Of a stretch of DNA of 64,000 nt, positions 38,279 to 47,625 are shown piece by piece (position 1 is the stretch's first letter; each line of letters opens with the position of its first letter). This DNA comes from Lysobacter changpingensis (GTDB lineage: Bacteria; Pseudomonadota; Gammaproteobacteria; Xanthomonadales; Xanthomonadaceae): assembly GCF_017308985.1 (NCBI RefSeq), contig NZ_JADWPE010000006.1:62001-126000 (forward strand), written 5' to 3'. Below the pieces are notes generated by a model, which had not been told where the DNA came from, ran no database searches, and was given only the letters and a program-made list of their open reading frames with translations. The position numbers and the translations under genes are program-made.

Positions 38279-39766
38279 TCAGCGCGCGGCGACGTCCTCG
38301 CGCACCGGCACGCGCGTGGGCCAACCGCCGGCGAGCGCCTTGTACAGCGCGACCGCGGAACTGGCGCTGCGCGTGCGCGCATCGGCGAAGGCTTCCTCGG
38401 CGTTGAGGCGCGTGCGTTCGGCGTCGAGCACTTCGAACAGATCGGCCGCGCCCGCCTCGTAACGCACGCGCGCCAGGCGCGCGGCGGTGGCGCTGTCGGT
38501 CGCGGCCTGCGCCAGGTGCTGGTCTTCCACGCGTGCACGCGCATACCGCACGAGCGCGTTCTCGGTGTCCTCCAGCGCGAGCAGCACCGACTGCTGGTAA
38601 CGCGCCAGTTCGCCGGCGGCTTCGGCATCGGCGGCGGCGATGCGCGCACGCACGCGACCGATGTCGAGGAACGACCAGTCGATGCCGAGGAACGCCAGCC
38701 GCGTTTCGCTGTCGCGTTCGAACAGCGAGCTGGTATCGATGGCCTGGCTGCCGATCAGTCCGCCGAGCGTGAAGCGCGGGAACAGGTCGGCGGTCGCGAC
38801 ACCGATGCGCGCCGTGGCCGCATGCAGGCGATGTTCGGCGGCGATCACGTCGGGACGATGGCGCAGCAGGTCGCCGGGCGAACCCGGGTCCAGTCGTGCC
38901 GGCAGCGCGGGCAGCGGCTGCACCGGGGTGAGTTCGGCGATCAGCGCATCGGGCGTCTGCCCGGTGAGCACGGCGAGGCGGTGCATCGTCACCGCGACCT
39001 GCGCTTCCAGCGCGGGCACGCGCGAGAGCGTGGCTTCCAGCTGCGCACGCGCACGCGAGGTGTCGAACTCGGTGCCGCGGCCCGCGTCGAAGCGCGCGTT
39101 CACCAGGCGCAGGGTTTCGCGCTGGTTCCCGGAGTTCTCGCGCGCGACGCGCAGGCGCTCCTGGAAGCCGCGCAGTTCGACGTAGCTGCGCGCGACTTCA
39201 CCGACGATGGCGACCTGCAACGCATCCAGGTCGGATGCCGCCGCCCAGGCTTCCGCGCGCGAGGATTCCACGCCACGACGCACGCGACCGTACAGGTCGA
39301 GCTCCCAGCTCACGTCGGCCTGCACGTTGTAGCTTTCGCCATCGCGATCGGCGCGCGACACGCCCGGCGCCTGGTCGGCGCTGGCGCGCGAATCGCTGCC
39401 GGTGGCGCTGGCGGTCACGGTCGGGAAGCGGTCGAGCTTCGCGTTGCGCAGCAGCGCGTTGGCGCGGTCGTAGTTGGCCAGCGCGATGCGCAGGTCGTGG
39501 TTCGCGGCGAGCGATTCCTCGACCAGCCGCGTGAGCAGCGGATCGTTGAAGCTGCGCCAGAACTCCGCGTCGGCCTGCGGCGAAGCGGCCGGTGCGGCCT
39601 CCTGCTCGACGCCGGTCGCGACATCGGCCGCGCGCGCATCCGCGGCGGCTTCGTCGCGCGCGAATTTCGCGGGCGTGTCGATGTTCGGCCGCACGTAGTC
39701 GGGGCCGACGGCGCACGCGGCAAGCAGGGCCGCCGCGACGCCGAGGGTGAGCGTTCTGATCACCAT
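38279..39766 (-). CDS. RND efflux outer-membrane channel (OprM/NodT family)
   Basis: A 495-residue outer-membrane factor lipoprotein: [18 protein letters not shown] has a lipobox (LAAC) followed by [17 protein letters not shown], the family's mature start. Two OEP repeats follow, with coiled-coil helices and the [21 protein letters not shown] block. It forms the TolC-like trimeric exit duct for the pump encoded upstream. Its ATG overlaps the SDR stop by seven bases, tying it to the operon, and it is the last gene. Confidence 0.93.
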   Translation of the reverse strand: MVIRTLTLGVAAALLAACAVGPDYVRPNIDTPAKFARDEAAADARAADVATGVEQEAAPAASPQADAEFWRSFNDPLLTRLVEESLAANHDLRIALANYDRANALLRNAKLDRFPTVTASATGSDSRASADQAPGVSRADRDGESYNVQADVSWELDLYGRVRRGVESSRAEAWAAASDLDALQVAIVGEVARSYVELRGFQERLRVARENSGNQRETLRLVNARFDAGRGTEFDTSRARAQLEATLSRVPALEAQVAVTMHRLAVLTGQTPDALIAELTPVQPLPALPARLDPGSPGDLLRHRPDVIAAEHRLHAATARIGVATADLFPRFTLGGLIGSQAIDTSSLFERDSETRLAFLGIDWSFLDIGRVRARIAAADAEAAGELARYQQSVLLALEDTENALVRYARARVEDQHLAQAATDSATAARLARVRYEAGAADLFEVLDAERTRLNAEEAFADARTRSASSAVALYKALAGGWPTRVPVREDVAAR

Positions 39767-40503
39767 GGCAGCGTTTCTCCCAGGTAGACGAAGCCGCCGG
39801 ACGGGCCGTCGGCATCGATGAGGGCCATCTGGACGCTGGTCTTCGCGCCGGTGGGCACGTCGATCTCGCCCTCGCCGGCGTTCATGTCGGTCTTCACGTA
39901 GCCCGGATGCACCGCGTTGACCTTGATCGGCGTGTCGCGCAGTTCGTACGCCAGGTGCACGGAGTACGAGTTGATCGCGCTCTTGGACGCGTTGTAGGCC
40001 GGGATGGCCTTGAAGTCGTAGATCGGCGAACCCGGCTGCGTGTGCAGCGTCAGCGAACCGAGCAGGCTCGACACGTTGACGATGCGCGCGGCCGGCGCCT
40101 TGTGCAGCAGCGGCAGGAATGCCTGCGTGGTTTCGACGACGGCGAAGACGTTGGTTTCGAACGTCTCGCGCCACGCGGCGAGCGACTGCAGCGACGGCTT
40201 CGGCAGCGTCCGGTCCTCGGCGATGATGCCGGCGTTGTTCACCAGGATGTCGAGCTTGCCGTGACGGCGTTCGACCTCCTGTACTGCGGCGGCGATGCTG
40301 GCGGTGTCGGTGACGTCGAGCGCGATGGCTTCGACCGGCAGCCCATCGCCCTGCAGCTTCAGCGCGGCCTCGACGGCCCGGGCGCGATCGCGCCCGGCCA
40401 GCAGCGTGTGCACGCCGGCCTGCGCCAGCTGGCGGACGGTTTCGAAACCGATGCCGCGGGTGCCGCCGGTGACGAGGGCGATCTTGTTGGTGTTCTGGGA
40501 CAT
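39760..40503 (-). CDS. Short-chain dehydrogenase/reductase within the efflux operon
   Basis: A 247-residue classical SDR. The Rossmann motif is ALVTGGTRGIGFE, NNAG is in ILVNNAGIIAED, there is a Ser in NVSSLLGS, and the catalytic YxxxK is in PAYNASKSAINSY. NADP preference is likely from the Arg after the glycine motif. It lies between pump and channel genes and overlaps the channel start, so it is made with the pump. It may reduce a reactive carbonyl that is also an efflux substrate (inference). Confidence 0.92.
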   Translation of the reverse strand: MSQNTNKIALVTGGTRGIGFETVRQLAQAGVHTLLAGRDRARAVEAALKLQGDGLPVEAIALDVTDTASIAAAVQEVERRHGKLDILVNNAGIIAEDRTLPKPSLQSLAAWRETFETNVFAVVETTQAFLPLLHKAPAARIVNVSSLLGSLTLHTQPGSPIYDFKAIPAYNASKSAINSYSVHLAYELRDTPIKVNAVHPGYVKTDMNAGEGEIDVPTGAKTSVQMALIDADGPSGGFVYLGETLPW

Positions 40504-40525
40504 GGGGGGGTCTCGGGGGGAAGTG

Positions 40526-40612
40526 GGGAGAGAGGAGTGATCCGGGTGAGTGGAGGAAGAGGTCGGAGCGGGCGTTCGCCCACTCCTCACTCCGCTCCAC
40601 TCACTCCTGCAC
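40526..40612. repeat. Imperfect inverted repeat between pump and SDR genes
   Basis: AGGAGTGATCCGGGTGAGTGG (about 40533-40553) is partly complementary to CACTCCTCACTCCGCTCCAC (about 40581-40600), with a GGAGCGGGCGTTCGCCC hairpin-like centre. It is a loose relative of the CTCGTTTCTCACTC repeats at 17975 and 18890, here inside an operon. Confidence 0.45.
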
Positions 40613-43600
40613 TCAGGCGTGGGCCGAAGCGTGCGACTCCACGGTGGACGGGCCATGGCTCACCAGCGGCTTCCCCGCCAGCTTGCGCAGCGCCACGTAG
40701 AACACCGGCGTCAGGAACAGGCCGAACAGCGTCACGCCGATCATTCCGGAGAACACGGTGATGCCCGTGGCCTGGCGGACTTCGGCGCCGGCGCCGTGCG
40801 AAAGCACCAGCGGCACGGTGCCGGCGATGAACGCGATCGACGTCATGACGATCGGGCGCAGACGCAGGCGGCAGGCTTCCAGCGCCGCTTCGACGATGCC
40901 TTTACCCTGCATTTCCAGCTCGCGGGCGAACTCGACGATCAGGATCGCGTTCTTGCACGCCAGCCCCATCAGCACCACCAGGCCCACCTGCACGAACACG
41001 TTGTTGTCGCCGGTCAGCCACACGCCCAGCAGCGCGGAGAGCATGCACATCGGCACGATCAGGATCACCGCCAGCGGCAGCGTCCAGCTTTCGTACAGCG
41101 CGGCGAGCACGAGGAAGGCGAGCAGCACGGCCAGCGGGAAGATGATCAGCGCGGCCTTGCCCTGCGTCGCCTGCTGGTAGCTCAGGTCCGTCCACTCGAT
41201 GTCCATGCCGTTGGGCAGCACCTTCTGCGCGAGCTCCTCCAGCTTCTCCATCGCCTGCGCGGACGACAGCTGCGTCGGATCGGCCTCGCCGAGGATGTCC
41301 GCCGCCGGATAGCCGTTGTAGCGGATCACCGGATCGGGGCCGAAGGTCTCGGTGACCTTCACCATCGAACCGATCGGCACCATCTCGCCGCGATCGTTGC
41401 GCGTGCGCAGGTTGGCGATGTCCTCGACGCTGTCGCGGAACGGGCCGTCGGCCTGCGCCACCACCTGCCACGTGCGGCCGAACATGTTGAAGTCGTTCAC
41501 GTATGCCGAACCGAGGTAGGTCTGCAACGTGTCGAACAGTTCGGTGAGCGGCACGCCCTGCGCCTTCGCCTTCACGCGGTCCACTTCCGCGTCGAGCTGC
41601 GGCACGTTGGCCTGGTAGCTCGAGTTCGGGAAACCCAGCCCCGGCGTCTGCGAACCGGCGCCCTGGAAGTTCTGCACCGCGCTCTGCAACGCGCCGTATC
41701 CCAGGTTGCCGCGGTCCTCGATGTAGAGCGAGTAACCCGAACCGTTGCCCAGGCCCTGGATCGGCGGCGGCTGCAGCGAGAAGGCGAAACCTTCCTGGAT
41801 CGCGGAGATCTTCGCGCTGAGTTCGGCGTTGATTTCCTCGGCGCTGCGCGTGCGCTCGCCGAAGGGCTTGAGGTTGATGAAGGTCACGCCGTAGTTCGGC
41901 GTGTTGCTGAACTGCAGCGGGTTCAGGCCCGGGAACGCGACGTCGTTCTGCACGCCCTCGATGCTCATCGCGATCTCGCCGATCTTCTTCAGCGCCGCGT
42001 CCGTACGCTCGATCGAGGAGCCTTCCGGCATCTTGATGCCGGCGATGAGATAGCTCTTGTCCTGCACCGGCACGAAGCCGCGCGGCACGAGCTGGAACAT
42101 CAGGCCGGTCGCAACCAGCAGGCCGGCGTAGACGACGAACACCGCGCCGCGACGGCCGAGCACCTTGCCCACGCTGTTCTGGTAGCGCTCCGCGGCGGTG
42201 CCGAAGAAGCGGTTGAACGGACGGAAGATCCAGCCGAAACCGCGTTCGATGCCACGGCTCAGCAGGTCCTTCGGCGCGCCGTGCGGCTTGAGCAGGCGTG
42301 CGGCCAGCGCCGGCGACAGGGTCAGCGAGTTGATCGCCGAGATCACCGTCGAGATGGCGATGGTCACCGCGAACTGCTTGTAGAACTGGCCCGTGACGCC
42401 CGACAGGAACGCCATCGGCACGAACACAGCGCACAGCACCAGCGCGATCGCGATGATCGGGCCGGACACCTCGCGCATCGCCATGTGCGCCGCTTCCAGC
42501 GGCGAATGGCCGTCCTCGATGTGGCGTTCGACGTTCTCCACGACGACGATCGCGTCGTCCACCACGATGCCGATCGCCAGCACCAGGCCGAACAGCGTCA
42601 AGGTGTTGATCGAGAACCCGAGCAGGTAGAGCGCGGCGAACGTGCCCACCACCGAGACCGGCACCGCGATCAGCGGAATGATCGACGCACGCCAGGTCTG
42701 CAGGAACAGGATCACCACCAGCACCACCAGCAGCGTGGCTTCCAGCAGCGTGGTGACGACCGACTTGATCGAGTCGCGCACGAAGATCGTGGTGTCGTAG
42801 ATCGACTTGTACTCGATGCCCGGCGGGAAGCGCTTGGCCGCTTCGTCCATGCGGCGGATGACTTCGTCGCGGATCTGCAGCGCGTTCGCGCCCGGCGCCT
42901 GGAAGATGCCGATGGCCGCGGCGTTCTGGCCGTCCAGGCGCGCACGCATCGTGTAGTCGCCGGCGGCGAGTTCGATGCGGGCCACGTCGGACAGACGCAC
43001 GACTTCGCCGCCCTCACCGCCCTTGAGCACGATGTTGCCGAACTCTTCCGGCGTTTCCAGGCGACCGCGCGCGTTGATCGGCGTGAGGAACTGCGAGCCG
43101 TTGGGCATCGGCTCGGCGCCGAGCTGGCCGGCGGAGACCTGGATGTTCTGCTCGCGCACGGCGCGCAGGACGTCGCTGGCGGTCATGCCGCGCGAAGCGA
43201 CGCGGTCCGGGTCGAGCCAGATGCGCATGGCGTAGTCGCCGCCACCGAAGGGCTGCGCTTCGCCGACGCCGGGAATGCTCGCCAGCTGGTCCTTGATGTG
43301 CAGTCGCAGGTAGTTGCGCAGGTACAGCGTGTCGTACTTGCCGCTCGGCGAGGTGAGGTGCACGACCATCAGGAAGACCGGCGACTGCTTCTGCGTGGTC
43401 ACGCCCTGCCGGCGCACGTCCTCGGGCAGTCGCGCCAGCGCCTGGCTGACGCGGTTCTGCACGCGCACGGTGGCCTCGTCGGCGTTCACTTCGGGACGGA
43501 AGGTCACGGTGATCTGCAGCACGCCGTCGGAGCTGGCGACCGACTTCACGTACATCAGGCCTTCGACGCCGCGGATGGATTCCTCCAGCGGCGTGGCGAC

Positions 43601-43786
43601 GGTTTCGGCGATGACCTTGGGGTTCGCGCCCGGGTACACGGTGCGCACCACCACCGAAGGCGGCACGACTTCGGGGTATTCGCCGATCGGCAGCAGCGGG
43701 ATCGAGATCAGGCCGGCGGCGAAGATCACGATCGACAGCACCGCGGCGAAGATCGGCCGGTCGATGAAGAACTTTGAAAAGTCCAT
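40613..43786 (-). CDS. RND (HAE1/MexF-like) multidrug efflux pump
   Basis: A 1057-residue inner-membrane proton/drug antiporter with 12 helices and two large periplasmic loops. It starts MDFSKFFIDRPIFAAVLSI and has GEYPEVVPPSVVVRTVYPGANPKVI. The proton-relay aspartates are in GLVLAIGIVVDDAIVVVENVE. The second half has GLACKNAILIVEFARELE and RLRLRPIVMTSIAFIAGTVPL. The sequence and the LysR-regulated, adaptor-pump-channel layout recall MexEF-OprN and BpeEF-OprC. Exact substrates cannot be read from sequence. Start 43786 is chosen for the canonical N-terminus. Confidence 0.96.
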   Translation of the reverse strand: MDFSKFFIDRPIFAAVLSIVIFAAGLISIPLLPIGEYPEVVPPSVVVRTVYPGANPKVIAETVATPLEESIRGVEGLMYVKSVASSDGVLQITVTFRPEVNADEATVRVQNRVSQALARLPEDVRRQGVTTQKQSPVFLMVVHLTSPSGKYDTLYLRNYLRLHIKDQLASIPGVGEAQPFGGGDYAMRIWLDPDRVASRGMTASDVLRAVREQNIQVSAGQLGAEPMPNGSQFLTPINARGRLETPEEFGNIVLKGGEGGEVVRLSDVARIELAAGDYTMRARLDGQNAAAIGIFQAPGANALQIRDEVIRRMDEAAKRFPPGIEYKSIYDTTIFVRDSIKSVVTTLLEATLLVVLVVILFLQTWRASIIPLIAVPVSVVGTFAALYLLGFSINTLTLFGLVLAIGIVVDDAIVVVENVERHIEDGHSPLEAAHMAMREVSGPIIAIALVLCAVFVPMAFLSGVTGQFYKQFAVTIAISTVISAINSLTLSPALAARLLKPHGAPKDLLSRGIERGFGWIFRPFNRFFGTAAERYQNSVGKVLGRRGAVFVVYAGLLVATGLMFQLVPRGFVPVQDKSYLIAGIKMPEGSSIERTDAALKKIGEIAMSIEGVQNDVAFPGLNPLQFSNTPNYGVTFINLKPFGERTRSAEEINAELSAKISAIQEGFAFSLQPPPIQGLGNGSGYSLYIEDRGNLGYGALQSAVQNFQGAGSQTPGLGFPNSSYQANVPQLDAEVDRVKAKAQGVPLTELFDTLQTYLGSAYVNDFNMFGRTWQVVAQADGPFRDSVEDIANLRTRNDRGEMVPIGSMVKVTETFGPDPVIRYNGYPAADILGEADPTQLSSAQAMEKLEELAQKVLPNGMDIEWTDLSYQQATQGKAALIIFPLAVLLAFLVLAALYESWTLPLAVILIVPMCMLSALLGVWLTGDNNVFVQVGLVVLMGLACKNAILIVEFARELEMQGKGIVEAALEACRLRLRPIVMTSIAFIAGTVPLVLSHGAGAEVRQATGITVFSGMIGVTLFGLFLTPVFYVALRKLAGKPLVSHGPSTVESHASAHA

Positions 43787-43874
43787 GGAATGGTTCCTTG
43801 TGCGGCACGAGGGCCGCAACGGTCCTGGGCGATGCGGTTTCGCGCATCGCCTGCTTACGGTTTCTGCTTTGGCG

Positions 43875-43898
43875 CCCTTCCCTGCGTGCAGGGAAGGG
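43875..43898 (-). other. Hairpin between adaptor and pump genes
   Basis: CCCTTCCCTG (43875-43884) and CAGGGAAGGG (43889-43898) form a perfect 10-bp stem with a 4-nt loop in the 131-bp spacer between the adaptor and pump cistrons. No U-tract follows on the minus strand, so a processing or mRNA-stability role is more likely than termination. Confidence 0.55.
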
Positions 43899-43917
43899 TT
43901 GCTTCAGGTCGGGACGC

Positions 43918-45111
43918 CTACTTCATCGCCACCTGCGGCTGCGGCGCGGGCGCACCCATCGCGATCACCTTCGGCTGCACCGGCATTCCGGGGAAGAACA
44001 CCTTCTGCACGCCGTGGACGATCACCTTGTCCGTCGGCGCCAGGCCCGACTGCACGACACGCAGGCCGTCGATCACCGGACCGAGCTTCACGTCCTTGCG
44101 CGTGGCGGCGTTCTTCTCGCCCAGCACGTAGACGTACTTGCGGTCCTGGTCGGTGAGCACGGCCTTGTCGTCCACGAGCATCGCCTTGAACTTGCCGCTG
44201 CCCTGCAACTGGACGCGCGCGTACAGGCCCGGGGTGAAGATGCGGTCCGGGTTGCGCAGCACGGCGCGCGCGCGGATGGTGCCGGTGCTCGGATCGACCT
44301 GGTTGTCGACGAAGTCGACCGTGCCTTCATGCGGGTAGCCGCTCTCGCTGGCCAGCCCCACGCGCACCGGGTTCTGCGTCGCCGCGCGCTCGCCCTTGCG
44401 GGCCAGTTCCTGGTAGCGCAGGAAGCTCTGCTCGTCGGATTCGAAGTACACGTACACCGGATCCTGCGAGACGACGGTGGTCAGCAGCGTGGAATCGGCG
44501 CTGGCGAGGTTGCCCTCGGTGACCATCGCGCGACCGGCGCGGCCGTCGATCGGCGAACGCACGGTGGTGAACTGCAGGTCCAGGCGGGCGTTGTCGAGCG
44601 CGGCCTCGGCGGCGCGCACGGCGGCATCGCCCTGCGTGCTGGCGGCGCGACGCGTTTCGAACTCCTCGCGCGAGATCGCCTTGGCTTCGACCAGCGTCTG
44701 CGCGCGCTTGTCCTGCATCTGCGCGAGGCGGGCTTCGGCGCGGGCGCGTTCGAGGTCGGCTTCGGCCTGCGCGAGGCGGGCCTTGTACGGGCGCGGATCG
44801 ATGACGAAGAGCAGGTCGCCCTTCTTCACTTCCTGGCCTTCCTTGTAGGCGACCTGCTGGACGTACCCGGAGACGCGCGGGCGCAGTTCGACGGTTTCGA
44901 TGGCGGTGACGCGGCCGGTGAATTCATCCCAGCGGCTGACGTCCTTGTTGAGCACCTGCGCCACGCTGACTTCCGGCGGCGGCGGCATGCCGGCGCCCGG
45001 TTCGGCCTGGCTGCTGCAGGCGGTGGCGATGGCCGCCGCCAGCAGCGCTGCCGCCAGTGCGAGGGTGGGGATCCCGGTTCCGGACCGGGCGAGTGCTTTG
45101 CGTGGGGTCAT
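43918..45111 (-). CDS. RND efflux periplasmic adaptor (MexE/AcrA-like)
   Basis: A 397-residue membrane-fusion protein with a lipoprotein-type signal (LALAAALLAAAIATAC, then SSQAEP). Barrel-sandwich halves (TVELRPRVSGYVQQVAYKEGQEVKKGDLLFVIDPRPY and TTVRSPIDGRAGRAMV) flank an alpha-hairpin. A beta-barrel segment (NPVRVGLASESGYPHEGTVDFVDNQVD) and a membrane-proximal domain follow. It links the pump to the outer-membrane channel. Its start overlaps the preceding SDR stop by four bases. Confidence 0.94.
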   Translation of the reverse strand: MTPRKALARSGTGIPTLALAAALLAAAIATACSSQAEPGAGMPPPPEVSVAQVLNKDVSRWDEFTGRVTAIETVELRPRVSGYVQQVAYKEGQEVKKGDLLFVIDPRPYKARLAQAEADLERARAEARLAQMQDKRAQTLVEAKAISREEFETRRAASTQGDAAVRAAEAALDNARLDLQFTTVRSPIDGRAGRAMVTEGNLASADSTLLTTVVSQDPVYVYFESDEQSFLRYQELARKGERAATQNPVRVGLASESGYPHEGTVDFVDNQVDPSTGTIRARAVLRNPDRIFTPGLYARVQLQGSGKFKAMLVDDKAVLTDQDRKYVYVLGEKNAATRKDVKLGPVIDGLRVVQSGLAPTDKVIVHGVQKVFFPGMPVQPKVIAMGAPAPQPQVAMK

Positions 45112-46109
45112 GGCGAGTCTTCCAGGTTGTTGTTGTTATGTGGAGCGATGTCGTTGGGGGGAGCAATCAGGTTGCGGAGCAGCGTGCGCGCGTCCTGTAG
45201 ACACCGTGATGGCAGTAGTCCCAGGGCGGAGCCGGGCGAACATCCGTTTCCGGGCTCCTGCTGGATCGTCGAAGCAACGGACGGGGAATCGACATCCGGC
45301 GTGACATCCGCGGCGACATCGGCGAGCGGGGCGTCCGCGACGTCGAACAGCCCTTCGACGACCGGCACCTTCGAGTAGGGGACCACCGCCTCGCCGGGCT
45401 GCACGCCCTGCGGCTCGACCAGCGCCAGCGCGCGCTGGCCGACGGCGAGCGCGCTCGGCCACTGCTCGCAGGCGTGGGCGCGGTTGAGCTCGGTGGACAC
45501 CGGGCTGTCGATCGCCAGCAGTTGCACGCGCACGCCCAAAGTGCGGGCTTCCTCGTGCAGCACGCGCGCGAGCATGCGCAGCGCCGCGGTCGCGATGGAA
45601 CGATGGCCGTAGCCGGCCCACGGCCGGTCCGCGCCGGGACCGCCGATCAGCACGTAGGTGCCGGTGCGCCCGCCTTCGGACAGCAACGGCAGCAGATGGC
45701 GCGCGGCGGCAAGATGCGGAAGCAGGTCGTCGTCGAGCGTCTGACGCAGGAACGCCGCCGGGTGGTCGAGCAACCGGCCGCGCGGCGCGCTGCCGCAGAC
45801 CGCGGCGATCACGCCGTCGATCGGCCGGCCGAGCTTGCGCAGCGCGCGCACCAGGCGCTCGCCGTCGCCGTCGCTGCTGACCGAACCGGAGACGATGCTC
45901 AGGTCGGCCTCGGGGAATTTTCCGCGCAGGCATTGCAGGCCGGCCTTGTCGCGGGCGACCGCGATCACCGGCCGGCCGGTGGCCAGCGCGGCCTGCACGA
46001 CACCACGGCCGACGCCGCCGGTGGCGCCCAGCACCACGACGGCGGCACGGGCGATGCGGCGGTTCTGGGCCATGGCGCGGGCCGAAGGCCGGGCGGCGAA
46101 GGCGGTCAT
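45108..46109 (-). CDS. Atypical NAD(P)-binding SDR-like protein
   Basis: A 333-residue protein with a Rossmann motif VVVLGATGGVGRGVV near residue 25. The catalytic YxxxK of classical SDRs is missing: the equivalent segment reads AGYGHRSIATAALRM, with Ser in place of Lys, so it may bind NAD(P) without redox chemistry. The last ~60 residues (from about SVASTIQQEPG to HNNNNLEDSP) have a composition unlike the rest and look like translated former spacer. The ATG at 46109 gives an ATGA overlap with the DUF2798 gene; a GTG four codons earlier is possible. Confidence 0.75.
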   Translation of the reverse strand: MTAFAARPSARAMAQNRRIARAAVVVLGATGGVGRGVVQAALATGRPVIAVARDKAGLQCLRGKFPEADLSIVSGSVSSDGDGERLVRALRKLGRPIDGVIAAVCGSAPRGRLLDHPAAFLRQTLDDDLLPHLAAARHLLPLLSEGGRTGTYVLIGGPGADRPWAGYGHRSIATAALRMLARVLHEEARTLGVRVQLLAIDSPVSTELNRAHACEQWPSALAVGQRALALVEPQGVQPGEAVVPYSKVPVVEGLFDVADAPLADVAADVTPDVDSPSVASTIQQEPGNGCSPGSALGLLPSRCLQDARTLLRNLIAPPNDIAPHNNNNLEDSP

Positions 46110-46387
46110 TGCCGGCTCCACTGTCCCGAATCCGGGATTTTTCCTCCCGCCAGCGGGACGGTCTCGTGGCGGGTGACCGCGTGCAGCGTCGCGCTCACCA
46201 CCGGCAGCACCAGCATCGCGGCCGGCAGGGCCAGCACGAAGGCCAGTACCCAGGCGAGCATCCAGAACTCGTCGGGACCAGCGGCCAGACCCTGCTGGAG
46301 CGCGATCAGCGCGACGCCGACGAGCACCGCCATGGCGACCAGCATCGCCGGCAGGAAGGCGTATCGGGCTTGGCGGGGCGTCAGCAT
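46106..46387 (-). CDS. DUF2798 small membrane protein
   Basis: A 93-residue inner-membrane protein with two helices (FLPAMLVAMAVLVGVALIALQQGL and FWMLAWVLAFVLALPAAMLVLPV), matching the DUF2798 pattern (TPRQARYAFLPAMLVAM at the start). Function is unknown. It is the first cistron of the efflux operon, overlaps the SDR start, and lies opposite the LysR gene 161 bp away. Confidence 0.8.
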   Translation of the reverse strand: MLTPRQARYAFLPAMLVAMAVLVGVALIALQQGLAAGPDEFWMLAWVLAFVLALPAAMLVLPVVSATLHAVTRHETVPLAGGKIPDSGQWSRQ

Positions 46388-46450
46388 GGCGGCGGGACCG
46401 GGAGAAGTTGCCACAAAGGTTAGGCCGCCAATTGGCACTTGATTAGTCCG

Positions 46451-46487
46451 ATTTGGAGGGAATAATTGTCCCGTCATCGGTCCAAAT
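46451..46487. promoter_or_regulatory. Candidate LysR-type operator
   Basis: The perfect 7-bp arms ATTTGGA (46451-46457) and TCCAAAT (46481-46487) flank GGGAATAATTGTCCC, itself a near-palindrome. This is in the 161-bp AT-richer gap between the efflux operon and the divergent LysR gene, the usual site for LysR autoregulation and activation of the target operon. Confidence 0.45.
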
Positions 46488-46548
46488 GCGGTCGGGCGGC
46501 TTGCCCGGCCCGCTCATCCCTTCCCCGCCGCGTCCAAGGAACCCCCAC

Positions 46549-47625
46549 ATGGCCCGCGATCTCAACGACACCCTGATCTTCGTCAAGGTGGTCGAGCACG
46601 GAAGTTTCATCTCCGCCGCACGCGCCCTGCAGCTGCCCAAGACCACGGTCAGCCGCAAGGTGCAGGAACTGGAAACGCGCCTGGGCGCGCAGTTGCTGCA
46701 TCGCACGACGCGCAAGCTCGGCCTCACCGAAGCCGGCAACATCTACTTCGAACATTGCCAGCGCATCTCGCGCGAACTCGACGAGGCCGAAAGCGCCGTC
46801 GGCCAGTTGCAGGGCGGCCCGCGCGGCTGGCTGCGCTTCACCGCGCCGTATTCGGTGGGCATCACGTGGATCGCGCCGCTGCTGGGCGAATTCCACGCGC
46901 GTCATCCCGAAGTGCGCGTGGAAATGGTGCTGACCAACGAACAGGTCGACATCATCGACAAGGAACTCGACGTCGCGCTGCGCGTGGGCAGCCTGCCCGA
47001 TTCCAACCTCATCGCGCGCAAGCTCGCGACGTTCCGCACGCAGGTCTACGCGAGCCCGGGCTACATCGCGCGCCACGGCGAACCGCTGCATCCGGACGAC
47101 CTGGTGCACCACCGCACCGTCGCGCCGTCGAAGGCGCGTCGCAACGGCCAGTACTTCTGGGCGCTCAACGACGGCACGCGCACGGTGGATTACCGCGTCG
47201 ATCCGGTGCTGGTGGCGAACGATCCCGGCCCGCTGTGTGGCGCGCTGCTCTGCGGCGAAGGGCTGATGCTGGCCGCCGACGTCACCGTGAAGGCGTACGC
47301 CGAACAGGGCTACGTGCAGCGCGTGCTCGCCGGCTGGACCGGTCCGGACTACGAGTTCAACGCCGTGTTCCCGCGCGGCCGCGTGCAGTCGCCGAAGGTG
47401 CGCGCGTTCGTCGACTTCCTGGTCGAACGCCTGAACTTCGACGCCGACTACATGCAGGTGCTCTGCCCGAACGTGCGCGCGCGCTACAAGGCCGCCGAAC
47501 AGGCCGCGGCCGACGCGATCAGCGCGGAACTGGCCAAGGTCGCCAAGCAGCCGGAGGCGAAGGCCAAGCGCAAGGCGAAGGCTGAAGAAGCCGTCACCGT
47601 CGGGCCGGAAAGCACGAACGAGTGA
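46549..47625 (+). CDS. LysR-family transcriptional regulator of the efflux operon
   Basis: A 358-residue LysR-type regulator. The N-terminal winged helix-turn-helix is LNDTLIFVKVVEHGSFISAARALQLPKTTVSRKVQELETRLG. A periplasmic-binding-like effector domain follows (GWLRFTAPYSVGITWIAPLL). It differs from typical family members by a Lys/Ala/Glu-rich tail of about 35 residues (KQPEAKAKRKAKAEEA). The start is supported by AAGGAA about 9 bp upstream of the ATG at 46549. Its divergent position suggests control of the RND operon, as MexT does for mexEF-oprN. Confidence 0.92.
   Translation: MARDLNDTLIFVKVVEHGSFISAARALQLPKTTVSRKVQELETRLGAQLLHRTTRKLGLTEAGNIYFEHCQRISRELDEAESAVGQLQGGPRGWLRFTAPYSVGITWIAPLLGEFHARHPEVRVEMVLTNEQVDIIDKELDVALRVGSLPDSNLIARKLATFRTQVYASPGYIARHGEPLHPDDLVHHRTVAPSKARRNGQYFWALNDGTRTVDYRVDPVLVANDPGPLCGALLCGEGLMLAADVTVKAYAEQGYVQRVLAGWTGPDYEFNAVFPRGRVQSPKVRAFVDFLVERLNFDADYMQVLCPNVRARYKAAEQAAADAISAELAKVAKQPEAKAKRKAKAEEAVTVGPESTNE

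Noticed and set aside
40550-43777. 1075-residue frame antisense to the RND pump
   Set aside because: The complementary strand encodes a full, motif-complete RND pump; the antisense product is His/Arg/Gln-rich and unstructured.
46434-46450. Sigma-54-like TTGGCAC upstream of the LysR gene
   Set aside because: The -24-like element is there, but no GC lies 10 nt after the GG, so it does not meet the RpoN spacing rule.
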